Part shown: positions 23,463 to 35,828 of the stretch, piece by piece
Layout of the letters: the number at the start of each line of letters is the position of its first letter
Position numbering within the stretch: position 1 is the stretch's first letter
Assembly: GCA_013399305.1 (NCBI GenBank)
Contig: VXAI01000013.1
Span: 4,790,255-4,854,254 of the forward strand
DNA from: Rostratula benghalensis
Taxonomy: Eukaryota; Chordata; Aves; Charadriiformes; Rostratulidae
Length of the DNA stretch: 64,000 nucleotides
Reading direction: 5' to 3'
Made by a program: the position numbers and the translations under genes
The notes under the pieces: generated by a model
The model's input: the letters and a program-made list of their open reading frames with translations, nothing else
Database searches by the model: none
What the model was told of the DNA's origin: nothing

Positions 23463-23574
23463 TTCACAGAATCACAGACTATTAGGGATTGGAAGGGACC
23501 TTGAAAGATCATCTAGTCCAATCTCCCTGCCGGAGTAGGAACACCTAGATCAGGTCACACAGGAACGCGTCCAC
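23463..23574 (-). repeat. CR1 LINE 3' tail, about 110 bases
   Basis: The + strand carries 'ttcacagaatcacagacta', 'gattggaagggaccttgaaa', 'gatcatctagtccaatctcc' and then 'cctagatcaggtcacacagg'. This is the CR1 3' end in reverse, truncated after the last block. It retains two CpG sites ('gccggagt' and 'aacgcgtc'), unusual in this window and a hint that this copy may be younger than the others. Confidence 0.94.
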
Positions 23575-26133
23575 CAAGATAGTTCTGCGTTATCACAAAT
23601 ATTGTTTTTCTTCGATCCAGATTTCTTCAGAGTTTTTGTTGTTGTTCTTTCATTATTTTATTTCAAATGTCATGAAAGACTCTTTAAGGACACAAATTTT
23701 GTGTGATTTCTCTTTATTGTATATCCATCCTGTGAGGACTTTTTCCTCACAGTATCAGCTGCATAAGTTGATGCCTGGTGACAGAAGCACGGGTGAACTT
23801 TTCTTCACCTGAGATTTCCTGCAGAAGAACTTATGGAAAAAATGAACTAAACTGTAGTCCATAGAGCACTTAATTTGTAAGTGCTGTGTGGAGTCCATCA
23901 CGCAGTTTATCGAGCTTTAGAATCTGTTCCTGACTTTTAAAACTGCAGAATGAGGCTAAATCTCCTCTCTTAAGAGTTTCTCCACATGACTTTACACCTT
24001 ACAGCCATTTCACTTTATCAGAACAAGCTGACAATTTCTCTGTAGGACAGTTCTGGCTCTTTCCAGATTTCCTTTTGAATAAATAAAATGGCAAAGATAC
24101 CTATTGTATTCTAGGAGCTCCACAGAAGAAGCTATGTTAGTCTTCAGCTCAAGGCCAAGCATGACAACCATATAAGAATCACTTTTAATGGCTGCTGTCT
24201 CAGAAGGCACCAAAAGGCACAGGTTATGCCAATCCTTTTCTAATTTTACAAAAGTAATTGGAAGAAGATCTTCATTCTCCATTTTGGAGTTATAGGGTTT
24301 GTTGATCCTCATCGCCTCAGTCACTTGCCAAAAAGTTGTGAATGTGTAAGATTTTTTTCCCCCTCTGATTTATGTGAGTCTTATTAAGACCTTAGCTGAG
24401 GGAGGTATTAATAATCCCTCTTAGAGCCAAAACATACTAGTTTCTTGGTAGATGGTCTTTTCACTTGATGTTAGTCCACGGTTTAGACTGAGTTCCAGCT
24501 TCTGTCCAGGCACAATACAATGTGATATATGTTCTCAGTGTCCTGAAGCCATATTAATATATCTTAACCAATACTGGTACCACTTCAAGCATCATTTTTC
24601 AGAATCCTCTCTCTATTTAATATAACATAAATTTTATTGAAGCTTAGTTAGGTTGTTAACAGCTAAAAAAAATCCAGTGCATTTAAAATCATGGCTCCAT
24701 CAGAACTGATACCTGGGATTCCTTCATCTCCATCATAGAGAAGTATTTCTTCTATAGTCTCTCAGCTTTTCCACATGTAGTGGGGGAAATCTTTACTATG
24801 ACATTGTGAAGGGGTGCTCATGTACTTTTTGATTGATTTGCTTCAATCTTTTTTCTTACCTACTGTGCTTATTTTCTGCACAAAACTCTCACCTTTTGAC
24901 CAACAGAGTTCCAGATGTAAAAGACCTAGTTAGTTAGACACATTTGTGGCTTATCAAACCAAGAAATGGTTGTATACACAAGAAACTTCATCATTTACTC
25001 ACAGAGATTTTTATTGTTATCATTTTCATAAGGAATGTCTTAGCCAAAACTTTTTTAATTATAGATGTTTTGATTTATGTTTTTTAACTATAGGTTGTTA
25101 TAGCTCCTAACCCAAGTAGATTAAAAGAGAGGTATCACAAATATTCTGCTGTCAAAAAATACATTAAATAACTGTGAAAACCTCATGCATAGCTAATGTT
25201 TATGATTTACTTGCCTTATGAATGTGTTATATCACAAAGAGAACAACTTTTGGCTTCAGGAGAGTGAAGAGAAACTATATCCAGGATAATAGGCACAAGA
25301 AGGACAAACTTCTCAGTCAGGTATGGGTGGTGGTGAGTAATAAATGTGTCTTTCTCTCAGCTTTTCAGCTGAGAAGCCACCACAGAAGTTTGGCCCAAGG
25401 CATAGTCTCAGTAATGGCAGCCTGTGGTTGTCTTACCAGAAGGCCGTTACATTAGTGAGGTTTATCAGTGAGTACTAATGTCCAACCACACTCCTTCCCA
25501 GTCCACAGACACAGTGTGTGAGCAGAGGAGACACACTGGAGAAGCGAGTTTCCTACACAACAGCAGCAACCTCAAAGTGCACCTCATCCCATAGATAGTG
25601 TCTCCTCACAGCCCATGACCCACATCAGAGATGGGAACAGAGACCACCCCTGGTGCCACAGTAGAGACCCAAAACTCTGAAGTCTTTTTAGGGCCACTGT
25701 TACTGATTTGAATTATCAGAGAAGTCAGCATGATTGCCAAAGGCTCATGCATCAAAACCTGAATTTGAATCAAGGATTTGTCATAACCTCTAACACAATG
25801 CAAGGCGTATCATGGATCTAAGCTTCCTCTCAGTCAGGCAAAGTGCTGACACAAATATAACAAGGGGTAGGATGTGACCTTATAATCCTGTGTGTTTTCT
25901 CGTTCAGAAAATGCTGTGGCAAATACCTCACAGTGGCAAATCACAATGAATTAAGGGGCTATGAACCTGACAGTGCATAGGTGCCCCAACAGGTCTCCAC
26001 CCCACACAAGCACAACCTTCAGCATCCTAGCAGACATACAGAAAATTTTTCACTTTTGCAAAAGTGTATTCCTTGATAAAGAGGCAGAGCTGATTATTTG
26101 AATAGACAATTTCTAAAATACATTTACCAACAC
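23575..26133. other. Unassigned sequence
   Basis: No gene is supported. A 104-codon minus frame (24010-24324) is the longest; its predicted peptide has balanced composition but no family I can name. Frames near 25222-25455 and 25606-25803 lack motifs. No CR1 or microsatellite of note. Confidence 0.5.
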
Positions 26134-26148
26134 TTTTTTTTTTTTTTT
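26134..26148. repeat. T15 homopolymer
   Basis: Fifteen T residues followed by 'ccc'. No associated retrocopy is seen. Confidence 0.9.
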
Positions 26149-29100
26149 CCCAATGGAGCAATAAATATTTTAAATAAATGTTTCACAGTTCACAGCACAG
26201 AATTCCAGAGTTGTGTTAAAAGCATTCTGCTAAAACACTGCCATTTTACAATAAAATCTGAAGGTAAATGGACTGTTATGAACTAATCTAGCACATTATA
26301 ATTTTGTTCTACAACTTTGTGCCACTTTTATTGGCTCTTTTTCATTGGCTGTTGAGGAAAAGACATGTAATAATGAATACTAAGAATATATGTGATGTAC
26401 AGTGAGTTTGATATATCCATTTTCTTTTCATAGTGTCCCTTCTTCCCTTGAAACAGTGACTTCAACTTCTATCAGCCTTCAGGACTGATTTACTATAACT
26501 GGTTTAAGCTAGTAATAGCCAAATGTTTAGAAGCTCAGGCAGGAGAGCAGGGGATAGCTGTCTGAACTGATATTAAAATTTTGACTGTCTAAAATTGGCT
26601 TTGAAGAATTTTGAGAATCCCAGTGTTTCATTATTTTAGGAGAATAAGTGGCATTGATTGCTCTGCATTTCTGCTTCAGATCCCATCCAAAATTAGGCAT
26701 ACAAACTTTGTGAACCAAGGTTAAAATGACTGCACTTTTTTAAAATGATAGATCTCTAACCACCGTTTAGATTTACAAGATTTAGTATAGCTCTGCCACT
26801 GTGTAAAATATCCTCAAAATACTGAACATACATATTTTAGATGAGCTTTCATTATTAGCTTTTGTAAATGTCAGTAAAATCCCCAAATTCAAGAGACATT
26901 CAGGAACCCAGGCTGTCAAGCAGTTCTTAAGCTATTCTCTACTTCCCTGTCCTTGCAAACTCAGATATTCCCTGTGTTTGCTGAAGCAAAGTATCTGCCC
27001 TTTCCAGAAAGTCTTAAGGAGTAACCATCCTAGATAATCCTGTGTTGGACAGATGGGAAGGATGTGCAATGTCCCTACAGCCAGTTTTTCTTTACTGGGC
27101 ACAAAAAGCAAGGTTTTAAGGATCTTTAATAAGAATTTTCCCCCTAGTTAACACCTTATGCATTGTATGTATCATAGAATCACATCGTCATGTAATATAT
27201 GTGTGGGATCTATAGCTATACCCTCACAAAAGGGAATTATATTTCTAGTTGCAAGAAGAGAGAGTTACCTGAGTGATGATCTTGAAACATACTACCACAA
27301 TCAATCCAAATTTCTTAGCCTACATGATCATCGCTTGGAGATATTTTCAGTCTTTAATAGCCACAAAAAACAAATGCAGATCATCACTAAAATAATTTAA
27401 TAAGCCTGCATAACCTGACACTTTAAAATGGGGAGCAAAAAAACCATACAAGCCATTCTCTTGAATAAAAGTGTTTCAAATTTTTTCCTGTTTTGATACT
27501 GGTGTATTTTGTAACTTGAGCAAATTTTGTAAGTCAGGGGTTTGAGCATAAAAAGTCTAATTTTCACACGAACCAGCCAAAGAAACAAATAAAAACTAAG
27601 CACAGTAATAGGTACTGTCAAACAATTCCCATTGTAAAATAAAATAAATAGCAATGGGGCAGTAAGCCGTTTATTTCTGTTTTCCAAGAGATTCTCACAA
27701 AAAGGAGTGAAATACATTCAAAACACAGAGAGGAGAAGCAGTGTAAAGTTATACAGCAACATGTAGCAATACTCAGGTAACTCACTCTTCATACTAATGT
27801 AGCAAGGACAAAAACATGCCAAAATCTCTTCACAATTAGTCTGTGCATTTGCTTTTTTTTTTATTGCTATTTATTGCTTTTTTCCTTCTCTGCTAGTCTA
27901 GATAGGCTCACTAGCAAGCCTTCTGAGGAGGCCAAAACCACATAGCTACTGAGCAATTCTGTCCTAGTTACTTCTTTCTGGTTAAATTCAGTGCTCCTTG
28001 GATATTTCTGGGTAAATTTCACCCAGGAGAGTCTACATTCAGGCTCAGAGTGCGCCTTTCAGAAGTTAGTGTTGTCCAAATGGATGAGGTTATTAAAATC
28101 TAATGCAAAAATCAGGCTTAATAAATATCCTATGTTTTATATTACAAGCAGTGCTACTTCCACTGGAAAAAGCTGCAGTGCTTTGTAAGCAAATTTGGTT
28201 TCCTCTCTCTCTCGCTGTTTTTTTTCCTCCTGTCAGTGAAAATAAAATTAAAATTAGCCTGCATATTAGGAATTCCTCACTTCATACTTAATAATATGAT
28301 GGAAAATGAAGATATTCTCTCTCTCTGTTCCCATACAAACGCACATGTTCATTTATGCAAAGAAGCACTACATGGCAAAACATAGAAATATCAACACCAG
28401 ATAATGTGCTAGATTATTTTAGCACACAGCTGAATTTGGGATTGCCAGAGGACCTTTGTGATTACCTAGAGGAAATTTCATCACCTATGTTACTTTTATT
28501 TAGTCAAAACCTGCTTTGAGCACATTTCAGCAGGTTTTGTCTGGAGTTCTATGCATGACCAGAAAAAATGACATTTGCAGGGGTGCCTAAGTGAGCTTGG
28601 GCGTAGACCAAAAAAAGTGCTGTATCATTTCAGACAAATTTGAAAGTAAAGTGTTTAAAACCTCATTGTGTGGCATTGGATTGATGGGTACAGCTCTAGC
28701 AATCATCATGCTCTCTGACTTCACACTACATCTATCTTCAACCTGCCTCAGTCAACACTGGATATTGAAACCATCCCAGCATACCTGTCTTTAATTTGCC
28801 ACAGACACCTTTAGTCCAGATTAATTATTTTCAATCTTCGGGTCAGCTGCCTTATAAATGAATATTAAAACTTGAAAGTATGCCCTCCAGTAAGAGACTT
28901 GCATGACTTTCCAGAATAAGCAAGATTAATCAGACATGATAATTATGATAATAAATGTAATACTAACTTATCACATCATATAAATTCAGCTAAATGAGCT
29001 CTGTGGCAATAGCAGTTAAGAATTAAGAGGAAAGGCAATGACAATCTACATTATTGAAAATAAACCTTTCACAGGCTGAATCAAAGCCATTTTTCACAGT

Positions 29101-29907
29101 CCATGTAGAGATCGTCTTCTTATCTATATGCTCTGCATGTCTGGAGGCAGCAGATCTCCATGAACCTAAGGCATTTACAAGTTAACCTTAACAAGTGAAA
29201 TTTTGACACAGCATAGAAAAGTGTAAGGTAGAGAATTATTCTTATTCTGCCTTTCTGAGAGTTGGGTATGGGCTCTTCCTGAAAATACGGTATGAAATGC
29301 TCCATTAGAGCTCTGTTGCCTGAATTCTAGTTCAGCCAATAGGCATCACCTAGTTTGTAATCTCACCATTTTGAATTGCTTAAAACCATGCCATCTTTAA
29401 TTTCAGATTCCCATAAGCATTTTAATGTTTAGTTTGTCTACTGGAGGCTGAAAGAGGTACACTGTGCAAATACCCTGTCAGTGTGTTGTCTAATTGATGA
29501 CATAAGAGCTATAAGAGGCACTCTGTGGCATACATTAAAAAAGCTGTAAGATATCCACTTTCTGGCTCTCATAATCCTCTCAGAAAAGATTAGGTCAGCT
29601 TCTCCAGCCCTCACACCTGATATTTCTTACTCTAACCTTATTTTCCAGGTGATCAATTCAATTTCACAGCATTCTACAGTCATCTTTGGTATTCTCAGTT
29701 GGAATAGACTCTGTCCATCAATTGTTATCTCCATGTCTTCAATTTCTATCTCCACTTCATTCAATTTTATAGTGAAGCTTTTGAAATTCTTATCAGTTGT
29801 AGCTTGTCCAGCATTTTATTAATCTCTGTCATGTCCTTAATAAATAAAGTCTGACATTGCACTATAACTCAAATTCATAGACTGTGAAAAATACAAAAAC
29901 TGAAAAG
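26149..29907. other. Unassigned AT-rich sequence
   Basis: Unique-looking sequence throughout. The 106-codon minus frame at 27397-27717 and smaller ones have no recognisable motif. Short low-complexity spots occur at about 27851-27862 (T run) and 28204-28214 (CT run). No gene, RNA or repeat family is seen. Confidence 0.5.
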
Positions 29908-29921
29908 AAAAAAAAAAAAAA
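29908..29921. repeat. A14 homopolymer in a purine-rich spot
   Basis: Fourteen A residues between 'tgaaaag' and 'gagagaaaa'. AATAAA occurs about 65 bases upstream (within 'cttaataaataaagtc', near 29840), so a decayed retrocopy tail is conceivable, but no parent gene is recognisable. Confidence 0.75.
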
Positions 29922-31879
29922 GAGAGAAAATTTCAAAACCCAACTATTAGAAGGTTAAAAGTAAACTCTGAGCAGTCAGTTTTATTTATTAAGACTATCA
30001 ATGTCTAATAGAAGTAAATTTAAAAATATCAAAAGCAAACATCAGATCTTACCAAATTAAGAGAACTAAGACTAGGGTTGGTTTGGCTGTGTTGAATTTG
30101 TCTGAGTAACCTTATCACATAACTTTAGCTAACAGGAAAAAAATACAGTATAAGAATCATTAGGCGTGATTAACTGAGTCCCAGTATAAAAAACAAAAGG
30201 TGAAAAGGTGTTGCTTAAAAAATGTTTTCAAAATTACATATTTGAATTAATTGAATTTTGTATTCATTCACCCTAATTTGCTGTCAGAAAGCTAGATTGA
30301 AATATTTTAAATAGACTGTTTGGAATTTGACTTCAATGTCATTTTATTTGAGAAATTAATATTCATATCTTCCAGACTGAAAGTTCTATGCAAAATAAAA
30401 ATGAGATTTTCATCACTTGGTTTTTGCACTGTCAAAAGTTTTATAGAGTGTTTTAATTTTTTTCCCTTTCCAATTACATACAAATTAAACCATAAAACCA
30501 TAGCAAATAATCAGTTAGCCAAATTTGCTCAGATTCTTTCTCAGAATAAGTCTATGTAGTTACAATGAGCAAAAACCGAAGACTGTGTTTTTGTTCACCA
30601 CTACCTCCAAAACAAAAAAGTGGTTCTGCTTTCTTTGTGTAGCCCCTTGGCCTCCAGTCCAGTAGCAGGGAAGTGATTGAACAGAAGTGTGGCTGGGCTG
30701 CTCCTCCCTCTCTGTCCTCACAGGTCATGCCAAGCCTTCAAATTCCCTCTACCAATGGAGAGGCCATGCCATGCAGTAGCAGTCCAGCAGAAATTCTTCT
30801 CTGGTGAGGGGCATAGTAAGCAAGTTCATAATGTGTCAAATGTACATCATCAAACCCTGTTATTCTCAGGCTAAGTGCAGTTACTCTGTAGGGGAATGCT
30901 GCATATTAACATGCTTGATTGATCCATCTATAGATTGTATGTTGATACTGTAAACAACTCCGGGGCCAGAGGCGATACATCAAGCACTTGAGAAAGCGGT
31001 GGAAAGGTCTTTGCCTTCATTACTATAATAAGGCAGTACCTACATACCATTACATATACTAGTCAACCTCTAAATGTCAATATTAACGTTTTCAAAACTC
31101 AATATGTCAAAAGGATGTCACTTATCAACACATTTTGTAAAAGGGGCATTATATAATGGAAAAAAAAAGAAAATTATGTTGGAAAGCAACAGGAAAAAAC
31201 AACATCAATGGTGTTCTTTCATACAGCTTGCACTTCTTAGGAGCATCATTCTGCTCTCATCAAGGAGGGAGTTTTGCAGTATGGTCAAGGTGTTGTAGCT
31301 CTCCTTCAGCCTGAAGGAGAAAATGAAAAAAGCAACCAAATCTAATATCCTGGAACAATCACATAACATATTTATCTTGTTCTTTCTGCTATGCCATCTA
31401 TGAATCTGCTTCTTGCATTATAACGTTGGGGATGAAAGAGTATATATTTTTTCTGTGCTAGCTACATCTTAAACAGTCTGTGACTTTAAATTGCAAATAA
31501 TCTATTGAGACAGACAATACCAGTCAACATCCAGCACAGGAAGTATTTCTATTTTTATTAAAATAATTCTGAAAATTATTTTTTGTTATTAAATTCCAAT
31601 GGCATCATTACTATTTGAGAAGAACAAAAGAGCTAGATCGATTTTTCTTCTCCCAGATGTAATGTCAAAAGCTTTGGTGAACTAGGAATGACCAGGTCCT
31701 GTTGCCATGTGGTTTCTGTTCTGCTCTGAGTGAAAACACTATAGAACTCTTTGTGTAAATTCTTTTGGTTTGATATTTTGCATTTTAAGAATGTTCAGTA
31801 TTTCTAAATGACACGGCTTCTCCTTTAATGCCTTTACACTCACTATTGCATTTATCTTAAAGAGCTCAGTATTTACTCA
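29922..31879. other. Unassigned sequence
   Basis: AT-rich. Overlapping opposite-strand frames at 30307-30501 and 30320-30559 shadow one another. A slightly GC-richer patch at about 30640-30800 has no recognisable content. No gene is supported. Confidence 0.5.
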
Positions 31880-32400
31880 ATAACTGTGTACACACGAAGA
31901 CCGTCACTGCTCAAGAGAGTTGATGGAACAGACATGGATGGCTGTGGACCGACAAAGCCATGCAGGGTAACAAGGAGGGAGTGGTGGTCAGCCAGACAAC
32001 TCATAGGGTTCCTCACTTCTCGTGGGCAAGGAAATCCATTTCCCTGGAGAAAGACCACACAAAGGAAGTACCAGTGTGAGGTGCGCTACCTCCAGCCTCC
32101 CCCAGCCCCAGGCACCTCCCACTGCCACAGCAGATGAGGGAAAGATGCAGAAAGCAGTCTTCATCGAGCTGGCAATACCAAAACAACTGTGAAGGCTTCA
32201 CAGCCAGGGGAACAGATCCAGATTCAGAGATGTCATGCTCACTTTTGAAAAGCAGAAAAGATACAGATCCTGGGGACTAGAGAGGAGCCTGAAGCTAGAA
32301 ATTCAGTGAAAGAGGAATTGCAGCTAGCTACTGGGAGCCAGAGAGGAGACTAAGCCAAAACGGAACAGTGACAGCTTTTATACAATTAATACAGGCTCTT
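31880..32400. other. GC-richer patch with scattered CpG, unassigned
   Basis: About 500 bases with more G+C and more CpG than the flanks (for example 'cacacgaagaccgtc', 'tggaccgacaaag', 'gaggtgcgctacc', 'catcgagctgg'). Open frames of 60-83 codons overlap on both strands at 31873-32201, including a + frame 31886-32137 rich in R, W and P. I recognise neither a protein nor a repeat family. It could be an exon of a noncoding RNA, a decayed transposable element body or an old CpG-richer element. It is too CpG-poor to count as a CpG island. Confidence 0.3.
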
Positions 32401-35400
32401 TTCCAACAAAATAACCTTTTCTGCTTTATTTAATCATTCAAATGAAATGAATAATAATGGGCGGGGGAGGGGAATTGCCTGGTTCAAGAACATCCTGGAC
32501 GATGGAAACTCACTGGACTCGGTTGCTGCTTTTTTCTTTGTAATTTTCCTCCTCTGAGGCAAGAATGGAAGAAGAAAAAGGAGAGAATCAAAATCAAGTG
32601 AGCTTAGGAGTGGACAGTTACTTGCCGTTGGGATATTTTTGTGTCTGCTTGGTCAAGGGAATGAAAGAGTCACATTGAGCATCGAGGGGGGAAGTAGGAG
32701 AAGGACTTGCTAGCCATTAGGGCCATTATTTCCACCTTCGTGATGAATAGTCAGGGTCAGGAAGAAGGAAAATAGTATGAAACCCCCATTGTTGTGCAAA
32801 AGCAAGGCAGCAAGATAGATGAGCTGGCAACAGCTACCACTGACCCTGCTGTCAGGCAGAGAAAGTGGTAGGCAAGTGTTCACAGCTGCTCAAAAACATC
32901 ATGGCAGCAGCAGCAAGGGAAGCAGTCGTTACTTCTTCCATCTCTTCTGCCTTAGCTACTGGGAGTGCGAGGAAATACATTGAAAAAAAATATGTGTAAA
33001 GGTAAAGAAAAATAAAGAATGAGCTCCTACAGGGCAAATGCTGAAGAGTTAGTGTATACTAAAATGTTTGCTTTATTCATGGAAATATTTTCTGTGGCCA
33101 ATTCTGATGCTGTTCCTCCCATATTCCCTTGCAGATTATTGTATGTACTAAATAACACTTGAAAGGAGAGCAAAGATACATTAGACTATCATGACTATTC
33201 ATGTAATAAGCATGCTATCCTGGATTCATGGTTTCTTACACTTGAAATTATTATAAGTGGAAAATTTGAGGCATAACACAGGAAAGCTTGTATAAAAAGA
33301 AAATAAAGATATATTAGGCCCTAAAGAGGAATTCACCTCACCTAAATTTAGTGAAATATTTAATGCCTCTAATTCTCAGAGGTATTGCTGGAGACAATAA
33401 TTTTATAGGATAAATATCAACAATGGATTAGATTAATTTAGATTCATTGTCTCCTGGAATTGCCTATGTTTATCCAGAGATACCAGAAAAGGAAGTAACT
33501 AACCAACTCACTTTTAAATGGATAAATTTATGTGAGATTATTCCATCATGAGGGTATTTCCTGCAATGGCACATCTCAGAAAATTTTTTTATTAACTCAT
33601 ATACATCACCTTCCTCTTACCATAGAAACTGTGATATACTACTTCCTTATGTAAATATTTAAAAAGAGCAGGACTGGAAAAAATCATTGCCTTTATAAGA
33701 ATAGAAATAAGAAGATGAGAAAATAATGTTTGTTGTACTAAGGAAAATATTAAAATTTCATACTTTAATAAGTATTATCTAAAATTTGCTAGGGGTCTTT
33801 TTGGGGTAAAAGTTATCACCTTGAGGAAAAATTACTGAATACTGCCTAACTAAGCTCTAAATTATCCAAATGCATAAAAAACATTACTGTGAGGTTTTCT
33901 GGGCATAGGAGCATATAGTAGTATGGCAAAAGTAGCATATAAACTTGTTTTCTATCTGTTTCAAAATAATATTATTTCTTCAGCTTAGTAAAATTCAGTG
34001 CACTGAAGACTTCTGATTGCATTCTTCATTAGTGAAATTTTCTCTGTTCTTCTTACAGCCAAAGTAACATGATTCATCTGTACGGCTGAATTATTTCTAT
34101 CTCACTAAACAAAGTCACTGCCTTTTTTCATGTTTATACACTCTTCAAAAGCCCCTGCAGACCATTAAGAGCCTTCTTCTTGAGTCTCACAGTAGCCAAT
34201 ATGTCTTTTGTTTGAACAAAAACACACAGTCCTGATTGTCAGTTTGGGAACAGGCATCTCTTTCTTTATCATCATGCCCAGATATTATTGCTCATCTTTT
34301 CCAAAGCGTTTTGATCCAAAGTACCATGTGGGAGGAAATAAAAAGGCTCAGCAGGAGACGGATGTTAAGGATGGAGTTTCACTCTTTGAATTTGCTGCCT
34401 TTTATAAATTCAAATAAGAATATTTATACAGAGTGGTCAAATGATGGTAAAACATGTAAGCACTCAGAAGTTCAGTTAGGGTCGGCTCCTCGGATTTGCT
34501 TAACCAAATAGATAATAATTCTTCCCTCCCATGTGGCTCCTTACTGAAATACTGTACCAGCTCTTTCACTCTCAGTTTCAAAACTTTTTCTTTCCTTTTC
34601 TTTCTTTTTCCTTCAGGAAGACCCTTTGAAGTTTTTTTTTAAAGCTTGTAATTCCAGTGATGATATACCTCATGGTCACAGTTCTCAGCTCCATACTCTG
34701 GACAGGCTTTGTGAATGACTACATCCCTGCTTCACTGCTGCCTCCACCTCTTCTCTCTCCATAAGACCCAGCAGTGGGAGCTGATCCCTGTGCTTGCAGA
34801 TCCAGACCCTCTCATCATGACAGCTGTCCAAACCACAGCATGCATGTGTTTTTTTAATTTCTTCTTCAGTGGGGATCCAAATGTGCCTCAGTAACTCCCA
34901 GAGTCATTATGCTACATAAACTCACACAAAAAGAGAGAATGGGAAAGGAGCTGGGGGTGGGAATCGAGTTGAGAGGTGTTCTTGATCACAGTCATCTTTC
35001 ACATGGCCTAAACATGTAGCACAGTTCAACAGACAGAGGTCTGTGTTGGTTGTTCAGAAAACCATATTTTGATATGTGCCTCCAGCAGTCACCCATTTAA
35101 AAAAATCTAGTGATCCAGAAACAGTGTAGGTTACATGTACATGCAGACAACCAAAGGAAAATTTTCCTTCTCATTCCTCTGTCTTCTGGTAGTTTCCACC
35201 TTTCGTCTTCCTGCCACTTCCCTCATCTGCACCTTCTTCTTCAGGACTTTTTGACTTCTGTCTACCTCTGCTCTTGATAGCTTGTCCTGAGTTTGTCTTG
35301 ATTAACAAACATATGAGTTATTTGAGCACTAATCTCCAAGGAGCAATATTTTTTAAGAGATGTAAGTTACCTGAGGTGTGAATGACATAAATTAAAAATC

Positions 35401-35449
35401 TGATCATTCCATCAATTTGGAATGTCCACCTGCAGTTTTAAGAACTTAT
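32401..35449. other. Unassigned sequence
   Basis: A G-rich spot at 32459-32472 has only three G runs. A pyrimidine tract at about 34575-34617 ends in 'ccttcag' and resembles an acceptor, with no further support. Frames at 34208-34511 (69 and 91 codons) lack motifs. No gene or repeat family is seen. Confidence 0.5.
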
Positions 35450-35565
35450 TATGGCTGTGAGCAACCTCATCCAAAATTCAAACTGAAGCATCCTATAAGC
35501 AGGATATTGGACTATATGATATCCAGAGGTCCCTTCCAAACTCAGTTTTATCTATAATTCTAGAA
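35450..35565 (+). repeat. CR1 LINE 3' tail in + orientation, diverged
   Basis: Here the CR1 sense strand is the + strand: 'tgtgagcaacctcatcc' corresponds to the CR1 'tgagcaacctggtc' block, and 'ggatattggactatatgat' then 'atccagaggtcccttccaaa' correspond to the 'ttggactagatgatctccag' and 'aggtcccttccaacc' blocks, ending in a decayed 'ctataattctagaa' tail. It is old by its mismatches. Most other CR1 copies in the window lie in the opposite orientation. Confidence 0.85.
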
Positions 35566-35788
35566 ATAGGGGTTGTGATTCTGAGTAGTTGCTCAGCGAT
35601 ATGATGAGAACTGGAACCATGACATTCTGTCAGCAGCAGAATGTGTGTAACATTGAAGCTATTATCTTGCCTTTACTTTTTGGAAAGATTGGCCACAGCA
35701 GTTTTCAAATGGAAAAATAGTATAAATTTGTGATTGTAGAATAAACCAATGATTCATCTATTTCATTGTCCCAGCTATGGCTGTAGCA
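35566..35788. other. Unassigned sequence
   Basis: A short interval with nothing recognisable. Confidence 0.5.
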
Positions 35789-35828
35789 ACTAAGTATATG
35801 ACTGCAGCTACTAAGTATATGACTGCAT
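35789..35828. repeat. 21-bp tandem repeat, about 1.9 copies
   Basis: The word 'actaagtatatgactgca' occurs at 35789 and again at 35810, followed once by 'gct' and then by other sequence. The copies are identical over the shared length, so this is a recent small slippage duplication. Confidence 0.9.

Noticed and set aside
27171..27186. 'atcatagaatcaca' resembles a CR1 tail
   Set aside because: Only the tail word is present, with no 'ggttggaa...gacct' block next to it; too short to call.
29840..29921. AATAAA followed by an A14 run, as in a processed retrocopy
   Set aside because: No parent gene can be recognised upstream and no target-site duplication is visible.
32459..32472. G-rich spot as a second G-quadruplex
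   Set aside because: Only three G runs of three or more, one short of the standard motif.
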